Assembly: GCF_025950525.1 (NCBI RefSeq)
Contig: NZ_JAPDGS010000002.1
Coordinates: 496,001-560,000, forward strand
Source of the DNA: Stagnihabitans lacustris
GTDB lineage: Bacteria > Pseudomonadota > Alphaproteobacteria > Rhodobacterales > Rhodobacteraceae
DNA: 64,000 nt
Direction: 5' to 3'
Notes under the pieces: generated by a model
What the model saw: the letters and a program-made list of their open reading frames with translations, nothing else
Told to the model about the DNA's origin: nothing
Database searches by the model: none
Shown here: piece by piece, positions 46,841-55,422 of the stretch
Numbering within the stretch: the first letter of the stretch is position 1
Layout of the letters: each line of letters starts with the position of its first letter
Program-made: the position numbers and the translations under genes

Positions 46841-46894
46841 CTGTCGGCTGGGATGCACACACACCCCAACCCACTCCCAGCTACCAGCCGACAG
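46841..46894 (+). other. structured non-coding segment in the uvrB-ETC gene gap
   Basis: CTGTCGGCTGG (46841-46851) and CCAGCCGACAG (46884-46894) form an 11-bp perfect stem around a 32-nt loop rich in C and A. GCTGGGA (46847-46853) can alternatively pair with TCCCAGC (46875-46881), and the two folds exclude each other. The 311-nt gap (46647-46957) has no convincing ORF. It also contains the LexA-like site and a GTTAACC half site (46704-46710). Confidence 0.4.
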
Positions 46895-46957
46895 ACCTTG
46901 CCTTTTTCCCCCTTTCCGGTCAAATAGCCCGCGTGTTCCGAACGTGAGGTTCTGCCT

Positions 46958-47269
46958 ATGCGCGCCCGCATCTACCAACCTGCCAAGACCGCGATGCAGT
47001 CGGGCACGGCCAAGACCCATTCCTGGGTGCTGGAATTCGCCCCCGCCTCGGCGCGGGAGGTCGATCCGCTGATGGGCTGGACCTCGTCCAGCGATACCGA
47101 AACCCAGGTCAAGTTGCGCTTTGAAACCCGCGAGGCGGCCGAGGCCTATGCCACGGCCCGCGGCATCGAATTCGACGTGGTGCTTCCCCAGGCCCGCCAG
47201 CCGAACATCCGCGCCCGTGGTTATGGCGAAAATTTCGCCACCGACCGCAAGGGCGCCTGGACCCATTGA
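46958..47269 (+). CDS. ETC complex I subunit (NDUFS4-like)
   Basis: 103 aa. [45 protein letters not shown] and [10 protein letters not shown] match the NDUFS4/18-kDa accessory-subunit family, which in alphaproteobacteria is a soluble protein bound to NADH dehydrogenase. It is encoded outside the nuo operon, as is usual. Followed by a hairpin terminator. Confidence 0.93.
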   Translation: MRARIYQPAKTAMQSGTAKTHSWVLEFAPASAREVDPLMGWTSSSDTETQVKLRFETREAAEAYATARGIEFDVVLPQARQPNIRARGYGENFATDRKGAWTH

Positions 47270-47288
47270 CGCCGACCTGACGCCGTGC

Positions 47289-47309
47289 GGCCCCGCGCGG
47301 GGCCCTTTT
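47289..47309 (+). terminator. terminator after the ETC subunit gene
   Basis: GGCCCC (47289-47294) and GGGGCC (47299-47304) form a stem with a GCGC loop, followed by CTTTT. Compact Rho-independent layout 20 nt after the stop. Confidence 0.65.
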
Positions 47310-47345
47310 GCTTCCCCCCCCTTTTGTCTTTTTCGGGAGTTTCCC

Positions 47346-48785
47346 ATGACCAAGTATACCCTTGCCCTGATCCCCCTGCTGATGGCGTCCACCGCCATTG
47401 CCGGTCCCGCCACCGAAGAGGGCGCGGCCCATCTGACCGAGGTCTTCCAAACCTATCTCGGCACGACCGAGGGCGTGGTTTCGGTCGAGATCGACGGCGA
47501 AGACTATGCCGTGACCCTGGACGGTTCGGCCCTGTTTGCCACCCTGGCCCAGACCGGCGCACAGGTCACTGTCTCGCCGGTCGAGCTGACCTTGACCGAC
47601 AACGGCGACGGCACCTGGGGCGTCTTGCAGGACCAGGCCTTTTCGATCACCACCAATGACGGAATGGGCGCCGAGGGCAAGCAGGACATCGCCAAGCTGA
47701 CGATGGACGGCGTGTTCGACGAAAGCCTGATGGTCCTGACCTCCTCGACCGGCACGATGGAGGGCTGGAAGTCGGTCAACACCCAGACCATGCCCGACGG
47801 CACCAAGATCTCGTCGGAAACGACGGTCGAGATGACCACCTCGACCTCGACCGCCGTGGCCGGGGCCTCGGGTGGGGCAGATGCCGATATCGCCTATGAG
47901 TCGACCGGTATCGCCATGACCGCCGCGTTCCCGCAAGGCGAAGGCGCCCCCGAGATGCCGATCGCCATCAAGGCGGCCTCGGCGACCTATTCGGGCAAGC
48001 TGACCGGCCTGCGCGCCGAAGGCATCCTGGGCGTCGTGGCGTTCTTTGTCGCCCATGCCGACGAAACTGCGATCAAGTCCGCCAAGGACGAGGCCAAGGC
48101 CGCGATCACCGCTGCCCTGCCGGTCTGGGATAACGTCCTTGTCGATGGCAAGGTCTCTGGCATTTCTGCCGACACCCCGGTTGGCCCCGTCGCCCTGGAA
48201 GAGATGACCTTTACCGTCGACATGAACGGCGCCGTTTCCGAGGGCAAGTTCCGCGAGGCCTTTTCGGTCTCGGGCCTGACCCTGCCGGCGGGCCTGGTTC
48301 CCGAATGGGCCGCGCCGATCTTGCCGCAAAAGGTCTCGCTGGACTTCCAGGCTTCGGGCTTTGACGCCGCCGCCGGGATTCAGGCTGCCTTGGGCGCTTT
48401 CGACCTGCCCGAAGGCATGGCCGACACGACCGAATTCGACGCCGCCGTCCAGAAGGCCTTCTTCCCCAACGGCACGATCACCGTGTCGATCAACCCCTCG
48501 GCCGTCACCGGTGAGGGCTATGAGCTGGCCTATCAGGGCGACATGATCGTCGACATGGCCTCCGAGATGCCTTCGGGCAAAGCGCTGATCACCCTGACCG
48601 GGGCGGATGTGCTGCAAGCCGCCATCGACAAGGCGCCCGACGACATGAAGATGCAGGCCATGATGGGCTTTGGCATGGCAGAGGGCATGGCCAAGCAGGA
48701 CGGCGACAAGCTGGTCTGGGAAATCGACGCGACCGACCCGAGCAACCCGCTGATCAACGGCGTGTCGATGATGGGCGGTCAATGA
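47346..48785 (+). CDS. secreted protein of unknown function, 479 aa (possibly DUF2125-like)
   Basis: Signal peptide MTKYTLALIPLLMASTAIA, cleaved before GPATEE. The mature part is low in Cys, mostly beta-type with repeated Val/Thr strands, rich in Ala/Gly/Thr, acidic. LPAGLVPEWAAPILPQKVSLDFQASGFD recalls the C-terminal part of DUF2125 proteins, but the match is from memory and loose. The ATG at 47346 follows CGGGAG. It overlaps the downstream acetyltransferase by ATGA. Presumably periplasmic. Confidence 0.7.
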   Translation: MTKYTLALIPLLMASTAIAGPATEEGAAHLTEVFQTYLGTTEGVVSVEIDGEDYAVTLDGSALFATLAQTGAQVTVSPVELTLTDNGDGTWGVLQDQAFSITTNDGMGAEGKQDIAKLTMDGVFDESLMVLTSSTGTMEGWKSVNTQTMPDGTKISSETTVEMTTSTSTAVAGASGGADADIAYESTGIAMTAAFPQGEGAPEMPIAIKAASATYSGKLTGLRAEGILGVVAFFVAHADETAIKSAKDEAKAAITAALPVWDNVLVDGKVSGISADTPVGPVALEEMTFTVDMNGAVSEGKFREAFSVSGLTLPAGLVPEWAAPILPQKVSLDFQASGFDAAAGIQAALGAFDLPEGMADTTEFDAAVQKAFFPNGTITVSINPSAVTGEGYELAYQGDMIVDMASEMPSGKALITLTGADVLQAAIDKAPDDMKMQAMMGFGMAEGMAKQDGDKLVWEIDATDPSNPLINGVSMMGGQ

Positions 48786-49243
48786 CCCTGGAGATTTCCA
48801 GGATAAACCCGCAGTCGGCGGAGCTGGCGTTGCTTTTTGCGCGCCACACCGCCGACATGCATGCCGACACCCCGCCGGAAAGCATCCACATGATGCCCGC
48901 CTCGGCGCTGGACATTCCCGAAGTGCATTTCTTCGTGATGCGTGATGCGGGCCGGGCGGTTGCGATGGGCGCCTTCAAGGTCTTCGAACCGGGCCATGCC
49001 GAGGTCAAGTCGATGCATGTCCTGGCCGAAGACCGCGGCCGCGGCCTGTCGCGCCTGATGCTGGACCACCTTCTGACCGAGGCCCTGGCCCTGGGTCTGT
49101 CGCGCCTCAGCCTGGAAACCGGCTCGCAGCCGATGTTCCTGCCCGCACGGCGGCTGTATGAAAAGGCGGGTTTCACCGAAGTTGGCCCCTTTGCCGACTA
49201 CCGGCTGGACCCGAATTCCGTCTATATGACCCGCGCCCTGTAA
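48782..49243 (+). CDS. GNAT family N-acetyltransferase
   Basis: 153 aa. AVAMGAFKVFEPGHAEVKSMHVLAEDRGRGLSRLMLDHLL holds the acetyl-CoA loop (R-G-R-G), followed by LSLETGSQPMFLPARRLYEKAGFTEVGPF, typical of small-molecule or peptide GNATs (YsnE/PhnO-like). Substrate unknown. Coupled to the preceding secreted protein by a 4-nt overlap. Confidence 0.88.
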   Translation: MTLEISRINPQSAELALLFARHTADMHADTPPESIHMMPASALDIPEVHFFVMRDAGRAVAMGAFKVFEPGHAEVKSMHVLAEDRGRGLSRLMLDHLLTEALALGLSRLSLETGSQPMFLPARRLYEKAGFTEVGPFADYRLDPNSVYMTRAL

Positions 49244-49299
49244 GGCCCCTTGCGAAGGCGGTGGCCTTTGGGCAAAAGACCGCCATGGCAGACCAACTT

Positions 49300-49376
49300 G
49301 GCCCCGTAGCTCAACTGGATAGAGCAAGGACCTTCTAAGTCCGAGGTTGAGGGTTCGATTCCTTCCGGGGTCGCCA
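49300..49376 (+). tRNA. tRNA-Arg (anticodon TCT)
   Basis: 77 nt cloverleaf. Acceptor GGCCCCG pairs with CGGGGTC (49366-49372 region, one G-T), the D-stem is GCTC/GAGC, the T-stem GAGGG/CCTTC encloses TTCGATT, discriminator G and an encoded CCA end it at 49376. The anticodon loop CTTCTAA puts TCT at 49334-49336, reading AGA. The first anticodon-stem pair is A-G, a mismatch. Confidence 0.95.
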
Positions 49377-49516
49377 CATTCCCCATTGGCCATCTGCCTT
49401 GACCTGTTGCGGCGCTTCGGTGCATGCAGGGCGCTGTTGCGCATTCGTCGGGAGCGAGATTTCATGACCCTTCAAACCAAGGCCCCCCCTTGCCTCAAGG
49501 GACAGGAGCCCCGCTC

Positions 49517-50491
49517 ATGACCGCCCCCCCGCTCATGACCGCCCACCTGTCGCGCAAGATCTCTGTTGTTGTGGCGGTCTATCAGAACCAGGGCTCGCTG
49601 ACCGGGACCCATGACCAGATCGCGGCGCTGTTCGAAGGGCCGCTGAAGGGTCATCAGCTGGAGATGGTCTTCGTCAACGACGGCTCTACCGATGGCTCGC
49701 TGGAGGAGCTGCGCGCCATTCACCGCGCCGATCCCCGGGTCAAGGTCCTGTCCTTTACCCGCAACTTCGGCCAGATGGCGGCGATGCTGGCGGGATTTGC
49801 CGAGGCGACGGGGGATGCGGTCATCAACATCTCGGCCGATCTGCAAGACCCGGTCGATCTGATCCCGCAGATGGTCAGCCAATGGCAGGGCGGGGCGGAA
49901 ATCGTCGTCTGCTACCGGACCAACCGGTCGGACCCCGCGGCGGCCAAGGCCTTCTCGTGGCTGGCCTATAGCCTGTTGCGGATCGGCGTGCCGCAGATCC
50001 CCAAGGGGGGCTTCGACTATGTGCTGATGGACCGGATCGCGATGGACCAGTTCAACGCCATGGACACCCGCCACCGGTTCTTTCAGGGCGACCTTCTGTG
50101 GCCGGGCTACCGCACCAGCTTTATCCCCTATGAGCGGCAAAAGCGCACGATCGGGCGGTCGCAATACAACTTCGCCAAAAAGCTGAAGAACTTCATCGAC
50201 GCGATCCTGGACTCGTCTTACCTGCCGATCCGGGCCATGTCGCTGATCGGGGTCTTCACCAGCTTTCTGGGGCTTTTGTGGGCCATCACGATCCTTGTGG
50301 CCTGGATCTTCGGCTCGACCCCTTTTGAGGGTTGGGCGCCCTTGATGATGGTCACGCTGATCATCGGCGGAATGATCATGGTCATGTTGGGCATCATCGG
50401 CGAATATGTCTGGCGCATCAACGAAGAGGTGCGCAAGCGGCCGAACTACATCATACGGGACAGGCTCCATGATCAGAACTCTGACCGCTAG
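49517..50491 (+). CDS. GtrB/DPM1-like family 2 glycosyltransferase
   Basis: 324 aa. GT2 core KISVVVAVYQNQG, MVFVNDGSTDGSLEEL, INISADLQDP (DxD-type motif) and QGDLLWPGY..., then two C-terminal TM helices (about residues 237-300). The architecture fits transferring a sugar to undecaprenyl or dolichyl phosphate. The ATG at 49517 follows GGAG (49505-49508). A 16-bp direct duplication around the start creates a second possible ATG at 49535. First gene of a four-gene coupled operon. Confidence 0.9.
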   Translation: MTAPPLMTAHLSRKISVVVAVYQNQGSLTGTHDQIAALFEGPLKGHQLEMVFVNDGSTDGSLEELRAIHRADPRVKVLSFTRNFGQMAAMLAGFAEATGDAVINISADLQDPVDLIPQMVSQWQGGAEIVVCYRTNRSDPAAAKAFSWLAYSLLRIGVPQIPKGGFDYVLMDRIAMDQFNAMDTRHRFFQGDLLWPGYRTSFIPYERQKRTIGRSQYNFAKKLKNFIDAILDSSYLPIRAMSLIGVFTSFLGLLWAITILVAWIFGSTPFEGWAPLMMVTLIIGGMIMVMLGIIGEYVWRINEEVRKRPNYIIRDRLHDQNSDR

Positions 50492-51317
50492 GGATGTCGC
50501 GGGCATCCAATGCTATAGCCCGGATGTCGCGCAGGATTACACCGATTACCCGGATGCGGGCTTTGATGTCACCGATGACACGGCGGCGACCAGCTTTTGG
50601 GTCGGCACCCGCAACCGGCTGTTTTCCTGGCTTGTCCACCGCGAGCTGCGGCGGCTGGGGCGCGCGCGGCTCTTGGATGTCGGCTGCGGCACGGGGGATT
50701 TCGCGCAACATCTGGTCAAGGATGGCACGCTGACCGTCACCGGGTCGGAGATTTACCTCAAGGGCCTGCATTTCGCCAAAAAGCGCCAGCCTGGGGTCGA
50801 GTTCATCCAGTATGACGTGACCGAAGGCGTGCTGGACCGCGGGTTCGACATCATCACCGCCTTTGACGTCTTCGAACATATCGACCGCGATGTGGACGGG
50901 ATGCGCCATGTCCACCAGATGCTGTCGCCCGAGGGGGTCTTTGTCATCTCGGTGCCGCAGCACATGTTCCTCTGGAGCCGCCTGGACGAGATCGTCTGCC
51001 ACAAGCGCCGCTATTCCCGGGCCGAGATGGTGGCCAAGCTGCGCGCCACGGGCTTTGCCCCGGTGCGCGTGACGTCCCATGTCTTTGCGCTGTTCCCGTT
51101 GATGGCGCTGTCGCGGCTGTTGGACCGGGCGCGGGGGGCGGCGCCGCAGGCCGGCGGCGACGAGCTGTCGGACCGCGTCACTTTCTCGCCGCTGGTGAAC
51201 TGGGTCTTTGACAAGGTCATGTATCTGGACGAGGCGCTGATCAAACTGGGCCTGTCCCTGCCCTTTGGCGGGACCCTGGTCGTGGTGGCGCGCAAATCCG
51301 GGTCCAAGCCGGGATGA
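50469..51317 (+). CDS. SAM-dependent methyltransferase (class I)
   Basis: 282 aa. LLDVGCGTGDFAQHL is motif I, FDIITAFDVFEHI motif III/IV, and GVFVISVPQH a post motif. A C-terminal hydrophobic amphipathic region (ALFPLMALSRLL) follows. Sits between GtrB-like and GtrA-like genes, so a glycan or lipid-linked sugar is a likely substrate (inferred). The ATG at 50469 overlaps the previous gene by 23 nt. Confidence 0.85.
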   Translation: MIRTLTARDVAGIQCYSPDVAQDYTDYPDAGFDVTDDTAATSFWVGTRNRLFSWLVHRELRRLGRARLLDVGCGTGDFAQHLVKDGTLTVTGSEIYLKGLHFAKKRQPGVEFIQYDVTEGVLDRGFDIITAFDVFEHIDRDVDGMRHVHQMLSPEGVFVISVPQHMFLWSRLDEIVCHKRRYSRAEMVAKLRATGFAPVRVTSHVFALFPLMALSRLLDRARGAAPQAGGDELSDRVTFSPLVNWVFDKVMYLDEALIKLGLSLPFGGTLVVVARKSGSKPG

Positions 51318-51715
51318 GCCGCGCGCGGGCCGAGGTTTCGGGCTTTCTGTTGGTCGGGGCGGTGAACTTCGTCTTTACCTTTGCGATCTTCACCTTCGCG
51401 CTCAAGGGCCTGCACCTCGATCACCACCTGGCGCTGTTGCTGGCCTGGGTGGCGGGCAATATGCTGACCTATGTGCTGAATTTCTTGTGGGTCTTTCGCC
51501 CTGAACCGCGGCTGACCTTTGGCTGGCGCTTTGTGACCTATCTGGCCACCGGGGGCGTTTCGGTGGCGATCAACCTTGGCCTTTTGTTCCTTTTGGTCGA
51601 TCTGGGCGGCCATGACGCCTTTTGGTCGCAGGTCGCCGCCATGCCCGTCGTCATCGTGCTGAACTTCGTTTCGGCCAAGTTCGTGTCGCTGCGCAAAACC
51701 GAAGAGGGCTCATGA
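51314..51715 (+). CDS. GtrA family membrane protein (lipid-linked sugar flippase-like)
   Basis: 133 aa with four TM segments, GtrA fold: SGFLLVGAVNFVFTFAIFTFAL, MLTYVLNFLWVFRPE, YLATGGVSVAINLGLLFLLV and VVIVLNFVSAKFVSL. It is thought to flip polyprenyl-phosphate sugars. 4-nt overlap with both neighbours. Confidence 0.92.
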   Translation: MSRARAEVSGFLLVGAVNFVFTFAIFTFALKGLHLDHHLALLLAWVAGNMLTYVLNFLWVFRPEPRLTFGWRFVTYLATGGVSVAINLGLLFLLVDLGGHDAFWSQVAAMPVVIVLNFVSAKFVSLRKTEEGS

Positions 51716-53361
51716 TCCGTCTTTTGTCGCTTGTGGCCTGGACGTGCTGGGTCTTTCTGGTTCTGGGGGTCATTTGGGCCGCGGGGCGCGGGATCGAGCT
51801 GACGGATGAGGCCTATTACATCCTGTCGGCCCTGCATCCGGATCAGGTCACGCTGTATGTCTCGGCGCAGCATTGGACGCTGGCGCCCCTCTGGGCGGTG
51901 ACGCAAAGCCTGCTGGCGTTTCGGCTGCTCGGGGCGGCGATCCTGCTGGGGTCGGCGGGGGTGCTGGCGCTGGGTCTGGGGCGGGCCTTGGGCGCGCTGG
52001 GCAGGCCTTTGGGGGCTGGCCAGGGTGCGATGGTGGCCGCCGCCGGGGTTGGCGCGCTGCTATATGTCGCGACCATTGCGCCCTCGCCAAGCTATAACCT
52101 TCTGGCCTCGGCTGGGGCTTACGGCGCGGTGGGGCTGGCCTTGATGGCGCTGGCGGGGCGCGGGGGCTGGTCTCTGCTGGCGGGGCTGGCGCTGGCGGTC
52201 TGCCTGGTGAACAAGCCCTCGGCCGGGGTGTCGGTCGCCCTGGTGATCCTGGGGCTGGTGCTGGTCTTGCAGCCCAACCGGCGCGGGGCGCTGGTGCTGG
52301 CGGGCGGCATCGCGGGGACGCTGGCCCTGTTGGTGCTGATGGTGGCGCTGCAGCCCGCGACGCCGGGGGTCTGGGCCAGCCTGCAAGGCGGACTAGAGCT
52401 GTTCCGACAGGTGCAGACAGAGCCGGTGGGCGCGCGGCTTTGGCGCTATGGCGAGACGTTGGCCTGGTCCTTTGGCGGCGGGCTTTACGCCTTTGCGCCC
52501 GCGTTGGCGGCCCTGGCGCTGTGGTGGGTCATTCCTCGGCGCTGGATGCTGTTGCCCGCGCTGGCGGCTGGCCTATGGACGCTGTCGGCCTATGGCAACC
52601 ACCTGGGCGGGATGCAGTCCTATCAGGCCATGGCCGAGGCGATTTATGTCGCGGTCGCCGCCGTCGCGGTCATGGGGCTGGGCGGCGGGGCCTTGCCGGG
52701 GCGGGTGCGGCTGGTGATCCTGGCGCTGCTGGTCTTGCCCTTTGCCATCACGGTCGGCACCGGCAATTCGCTGTTCACCCAAGTGGTCGTGGCGCTGGCG
52801 CCCTGGACGCTGGCCGTGACTGCGCTGGCCTGCCTGGCCCCGCCGGACAAGCCGCGCAGCCTGGGCCCCGTGGCGGTCAGCGCGGCCCTGCTGATCCTGC
52901 TGACGGTGCAGATCACGACCTCTTATCTGCGCGACCCCTATCACCTGGCCGCCCCCCTGACCGGCCAGACCCGCAAGATCACCATGCCCGAGCTTGGCGC
53001 CCTGCAGGTCGATCCGCAGACCGAAACGATGCTGACCCAGGCCCGGGCCGCCATCCAGGCCTGCGACCTGAAACCCGGCGCGGCCTTTTTCGGCCTGTAT
53101 AACGTGCCGGGCCTGGCCCTTGCCCTGCAGGCCGTGCCCCCGGTGTCGCCCTGGCTGAACAATGCAGCCCAGGCCCATAGCGTCATGGCGCATTGGACTG
53201 AAGCCCCGGGGCAACGCCGCGTCTTGGCCCTGTCGCCCGAGGCCCTGGCCGCGCTGTCCGACCTGCCGCCCGCCCTGCGCCCCGCGGCGGGCTATCGGTT
53301 CTGCGGGCCGCTGACCTTTCCCTACAACGGGCAGCCCATCCAGATCTGGGCCTCGCCCTAA
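51712..53361 (+). CDS. polytopic membrane protein, GT-C-like glycosyltransferase candidate
   Basis: 549 aa, about 11-12 TM segments. An ELTDEAYY motif at the start of the first loop (residues ~29-36) recalls the acidic catalytic loop of GT-C enzymes (PMT/ArnT type). A ~130-residue C-terminal periplasmic part (AIQACDLKPGAAFFGLYNVPG...) has no recognised domain. In gtr cassettes the third gene is the serotype-specific transferase, and this protein occupies that place. It ends in 4-nt overlap with the convergent PPK2 gene. Confidence 0.75.
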   Translation: MIRLLSLVAWTCWVFLVLGVIWAAGRGIELTDEAYYILSALHPDQVTLYVSAQHWTLAPLWAVTQSLLAFRLLGAAILLGSAGVLALGLGRALGALGRPLGAGQGAMVAAAGVGALLYVATIAPSPSYNLLASAGAYGAVGLALMALAGRGGWSLLAGLALAVCLVNKPSAGVSVALVILGLVLVLQPNRRGALVLAGGIAGTLALLVLMVALQPATPGVWASLQGGLELFRQVQTEPVGARLWRYGETLAWSFGGGLYAFAPALAALALWWVIPRRWMLLPALAAGLWTLSAYGNHLGGMQSYQAMAEAIYVAVAAVAVMGLGGGALPGRVRLVILALLVLPFAITVGTGNSLFTQVVVALAPWTLAVTALACLAPPDKPRSLGPVAVSAALLILLTVQITTSYLRDPYHLAAPLTGQTRKITMPELGALQVDPQTETMLTQARAAIQACDLKPGAAFFGLYNVPGLALALQAVPPVSPWLNNAAQAHSVMAHWTEAPGQRRVLALSPEALAALSDLPPALRPAAGYRFCGPLTFPYNGQPIQIWASP

Positions 53362-54272
53362 CCGCGCCGCGCGGCCGGGTGGCGGGCGCGGTCCAGGATA
53401 TGACCTGCCTTGTCCATCACCTGCGCCGCGTGCTGCACGATCCGCGGGTCGATCTCGCCGATCGCGTCGGCGTCCTTGCCCGGATACTCCACCGTCGACA
53501 GGAAGTGCCGCATCACGTTCAGCCTGGCGCGCTTTTTGTCATCCGACTTGACGATCACCCAGGGCGCATCGGCGGTGTCGGTGTAAAAGAACATCGCCTC
53601 CTTGGCCTCGGTGTAATCCTCCCACTTGTCCAGACTGGCCTTGTCGATGGGCGACAGCTTCCACCGCTTTAGCGGATCGGTCTCGCGGGCGGTAAAGCGG
53701 GCGCGCTGTTCGTCGCGCGTGACCGAGAACCAGTATTTGTGCAGCCGCACCCCCGAGCGTGTCAGCATCCGTTCCAGCTCGGGCGCCTCGCGCATGAACT
53801 CCAGGTATTCGACGGGCGAGCAAAAGCCCATGACCCGCTCTACCCCGGCACGATTATACCAGGACCGGTCATAGAACACCATTTCCCCCGAGGTCGGCAG
53901 ATGCGCCAGATAGCGCTGAAAGAACCACTGGCCCTTTTCGACATCCGACGGTTTGGTCAGAGCGCAAACCCTTGCGTAACGCGGGTTCAGATGTTCCATG
54001 AACCGCTTGATCGTGCCGCCCTTGCCGGCGGCGTCGCGGCCCTCCATCAAGATGACGAACTTCTGGCCGGTCTCTTGGGTCCAGATCTGCACCTTCAGCA
54101 ATTCGGCCTGCAGCTTGACCAACTCTGCCTCATAGGTGGCGCGGCCAAGGGCGCGGGCATAGGGGTAATGGCCCGTCTCGAAGGCATGGCGCAGCCGGTC
54201 GGCCTCTGTGACCGGAAACTGGCGCGGGCCTTGAAGCGTGGCCTCGTCAAGCGGCGGGATCGTGGCGTCCAT
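53358..54272 (-). CDS. ppk2: polyphosphate kinase 2
   Basis: 304 aa. Walker A MEGRDAAGKGGTIKRFMEHLNPR, lid and Walker B MVFYDRSWYNRAGVERVMGF, and RHFLSTVEYPGKD near the C-terminus. Uses polyphosphate to phosphorylate nucleotides (class I, GDP/ADP as acceptor). The ATG at 54272 follows AGGAG; the ORF can start two codons earlier at a GTG. Paralogue of the gene at 58386. Confidence 0.94.
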   Translation of the reverse strand: MDATIPPLDEATLQGPRQFPVTEADRLRHAFETGHYPYARALGRATYEAELVKLQAELLKVQIWTQETGQKFVILMEGRDAAGKGGTIKRFMEHLNPRYARVCALTKPSDVEKGQWFFQRYLAHLPTSGEMVFYDRSWYNRAGVERVMGFCSPVEYLEFMREAPELERMLTRSGVRLHKYWFSVTRDEQRARFTARETDPLKRWKLSPIDKASLDKWEDYTEAKEAMFFYTDTADAPWVIVKSDDKKRARLNVMRHFLSTVEYPGKDADAIGEIDPRIVQHAAQVMDKAGHILDRARHPAARRG

Positions 54273-54393
54273 GGTCACTCCTTTGCGGTTTGGCCTTTGC
54301 GGTTTGGGGACAGTTTCGCGCCCGCCGTGGCGGCCTGTCCTTGACCCGCATCAAAGCCTGTCATCAAATCGTCATCTGTCCAAAGGAGGCGCC

Positions 54394-55380
54394 ATGCGGC
54401 CCGGACCCCGAAATACGATCACCGATGTGGCGGGGCTGTGGGTGGGCCAGGCGCAGGATGCACGGCTGCGCTCGGGGGTCAGCCTGGTCGTGGGCGAGGC
54501 GCCCTTTACCGCCGCCGTCCATGTCATGGGCGGCGCCCCCGGCACCCGTGAGACCGACCTTCTGGCGCCCGACCGGCTGGTGCAGCAGGTCGATGCGCTG
54601 GTCCTGTCGGGCGGGTCCGCCTTTGGGCTGGACGCCTGTTCGGGCGTGGCGGATGGGCTGCGGGCGATGGGGCGCGGCTTTGCCGTCGGGCCCGCGCGCG
54701 TGCCGATCGTGCCGGGGGCGATCCTGTTCGACCTGCTGAACGGCGGCGACAAGGACTGGACGCGCAACCCCTATCACGCCCTTGGGCTTGCGGCTTTGCG
54801 CGCGGCGGGTCCCGAGGTCGCTTTGGGTTCGGTCGGGGCGGGGTATGGCGCTTTGACCGGGACATGGAAGGGCGGCACGGGCACGGCCTCGGTCGTTTTG
54901 GACAGCGGGTTCACGGTGGGGGCTTTGGTCGCGGTCAATGCGCTGGGGTCGGTCACGGTGGGCCAGGGCCGCCATTTCTGGGCCGCGCCCTTCGAGATGG
55001 GGGCAGAGTTCGGCGGCCTGGGTCCGGGCGGCATGGCCGAGGCCACCGCGCCCGAGCCCGCCAAGCGGATGGGAGAGGCCACGACCATCGCCATCATCGC
55101 CACCGATGCCGCGCTGACGCAGGCCCAGGCGACGCGGCTGGCTGTGGCGGCGCAAGACGGCATGGCGCGGGCGATCGTCCCCTCGCATACGCTGCTGGAC
55201 GGCGACCTGGTCTTTGCGGCCGCCACTGGCGCCCGCGCTCTGGCCGACCCTGTGCGCGATCCGTTCCAGCTGGGCCATGCCGCAGCCTGTTGCCTGGCGC
55301 GCGCGATTGCCAGGGCGGTCTTTCACGCGACGCCGATGGCGGGGGATCGACAGAGGTGCTGGACGCAAGGTCTCGGTTAG
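54394..55380 (+). CDS. P1 family peptidase (DmpA/NylC-like)
   Basis: 328 aa. NTITDVAGLWVGQAQDARLRSGVSLVV, GGAPGTRETDLLAPDRLVQQVDALVLSGGSAFGLDACSGVADGL, and FTVGALVAVNALGSVTVG match the P1/DmpA family of N-terminal-nucleophile hydrolases, which self-cleave. Substrates in the family range from D-amino-acid peptides to nylon oligomers, and cannot be told from here. The ATG at 54394 follows AAAGGAGG. Divergent from ppk2 across 121 nt. Confidence 0.88.
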   Translation: MRPGPRNTITDVAGLWVGQAQDARLRSGVSLVVGEAPFTAAVHVMGGAPGTRETDLLAPDRLVQQVDALVLSGGSAFGLDACSGVADGLRAMGRGFAVGPARVPIVPGAILFDLLNGGDKDWTRNPYHALGLAALRAAGPEVALGSVGAGYGALTGTWKGGTGTASVVLDSGFTVGALVAVNALGSVTVGQGRHFWAAPFEMGAEFGGLGPGGMAEATAPEPAKRMGEATTIAIIATDAALTQAQATRLAVAAQDGMARAIVPSHTLLDGDLVFAAATGARALADPVRDPFQLGHAAACCLARAIARAVFHATPMAGDRQRCWTQGLG

Positions 55381-55422
55381 CCGATGATCCAGGGATTGAA
55401 CGTGCAAATTTGGGAGAGTGGA

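Noticed and set aside
46743-47072. Plus-strand ORF of 109 aa before and within the ETC subunit gene
   Set aside because: It overlaps the recognised ETC subunit in another frame and covers the structured non-coding segment; no domain or ribosome-binding site.
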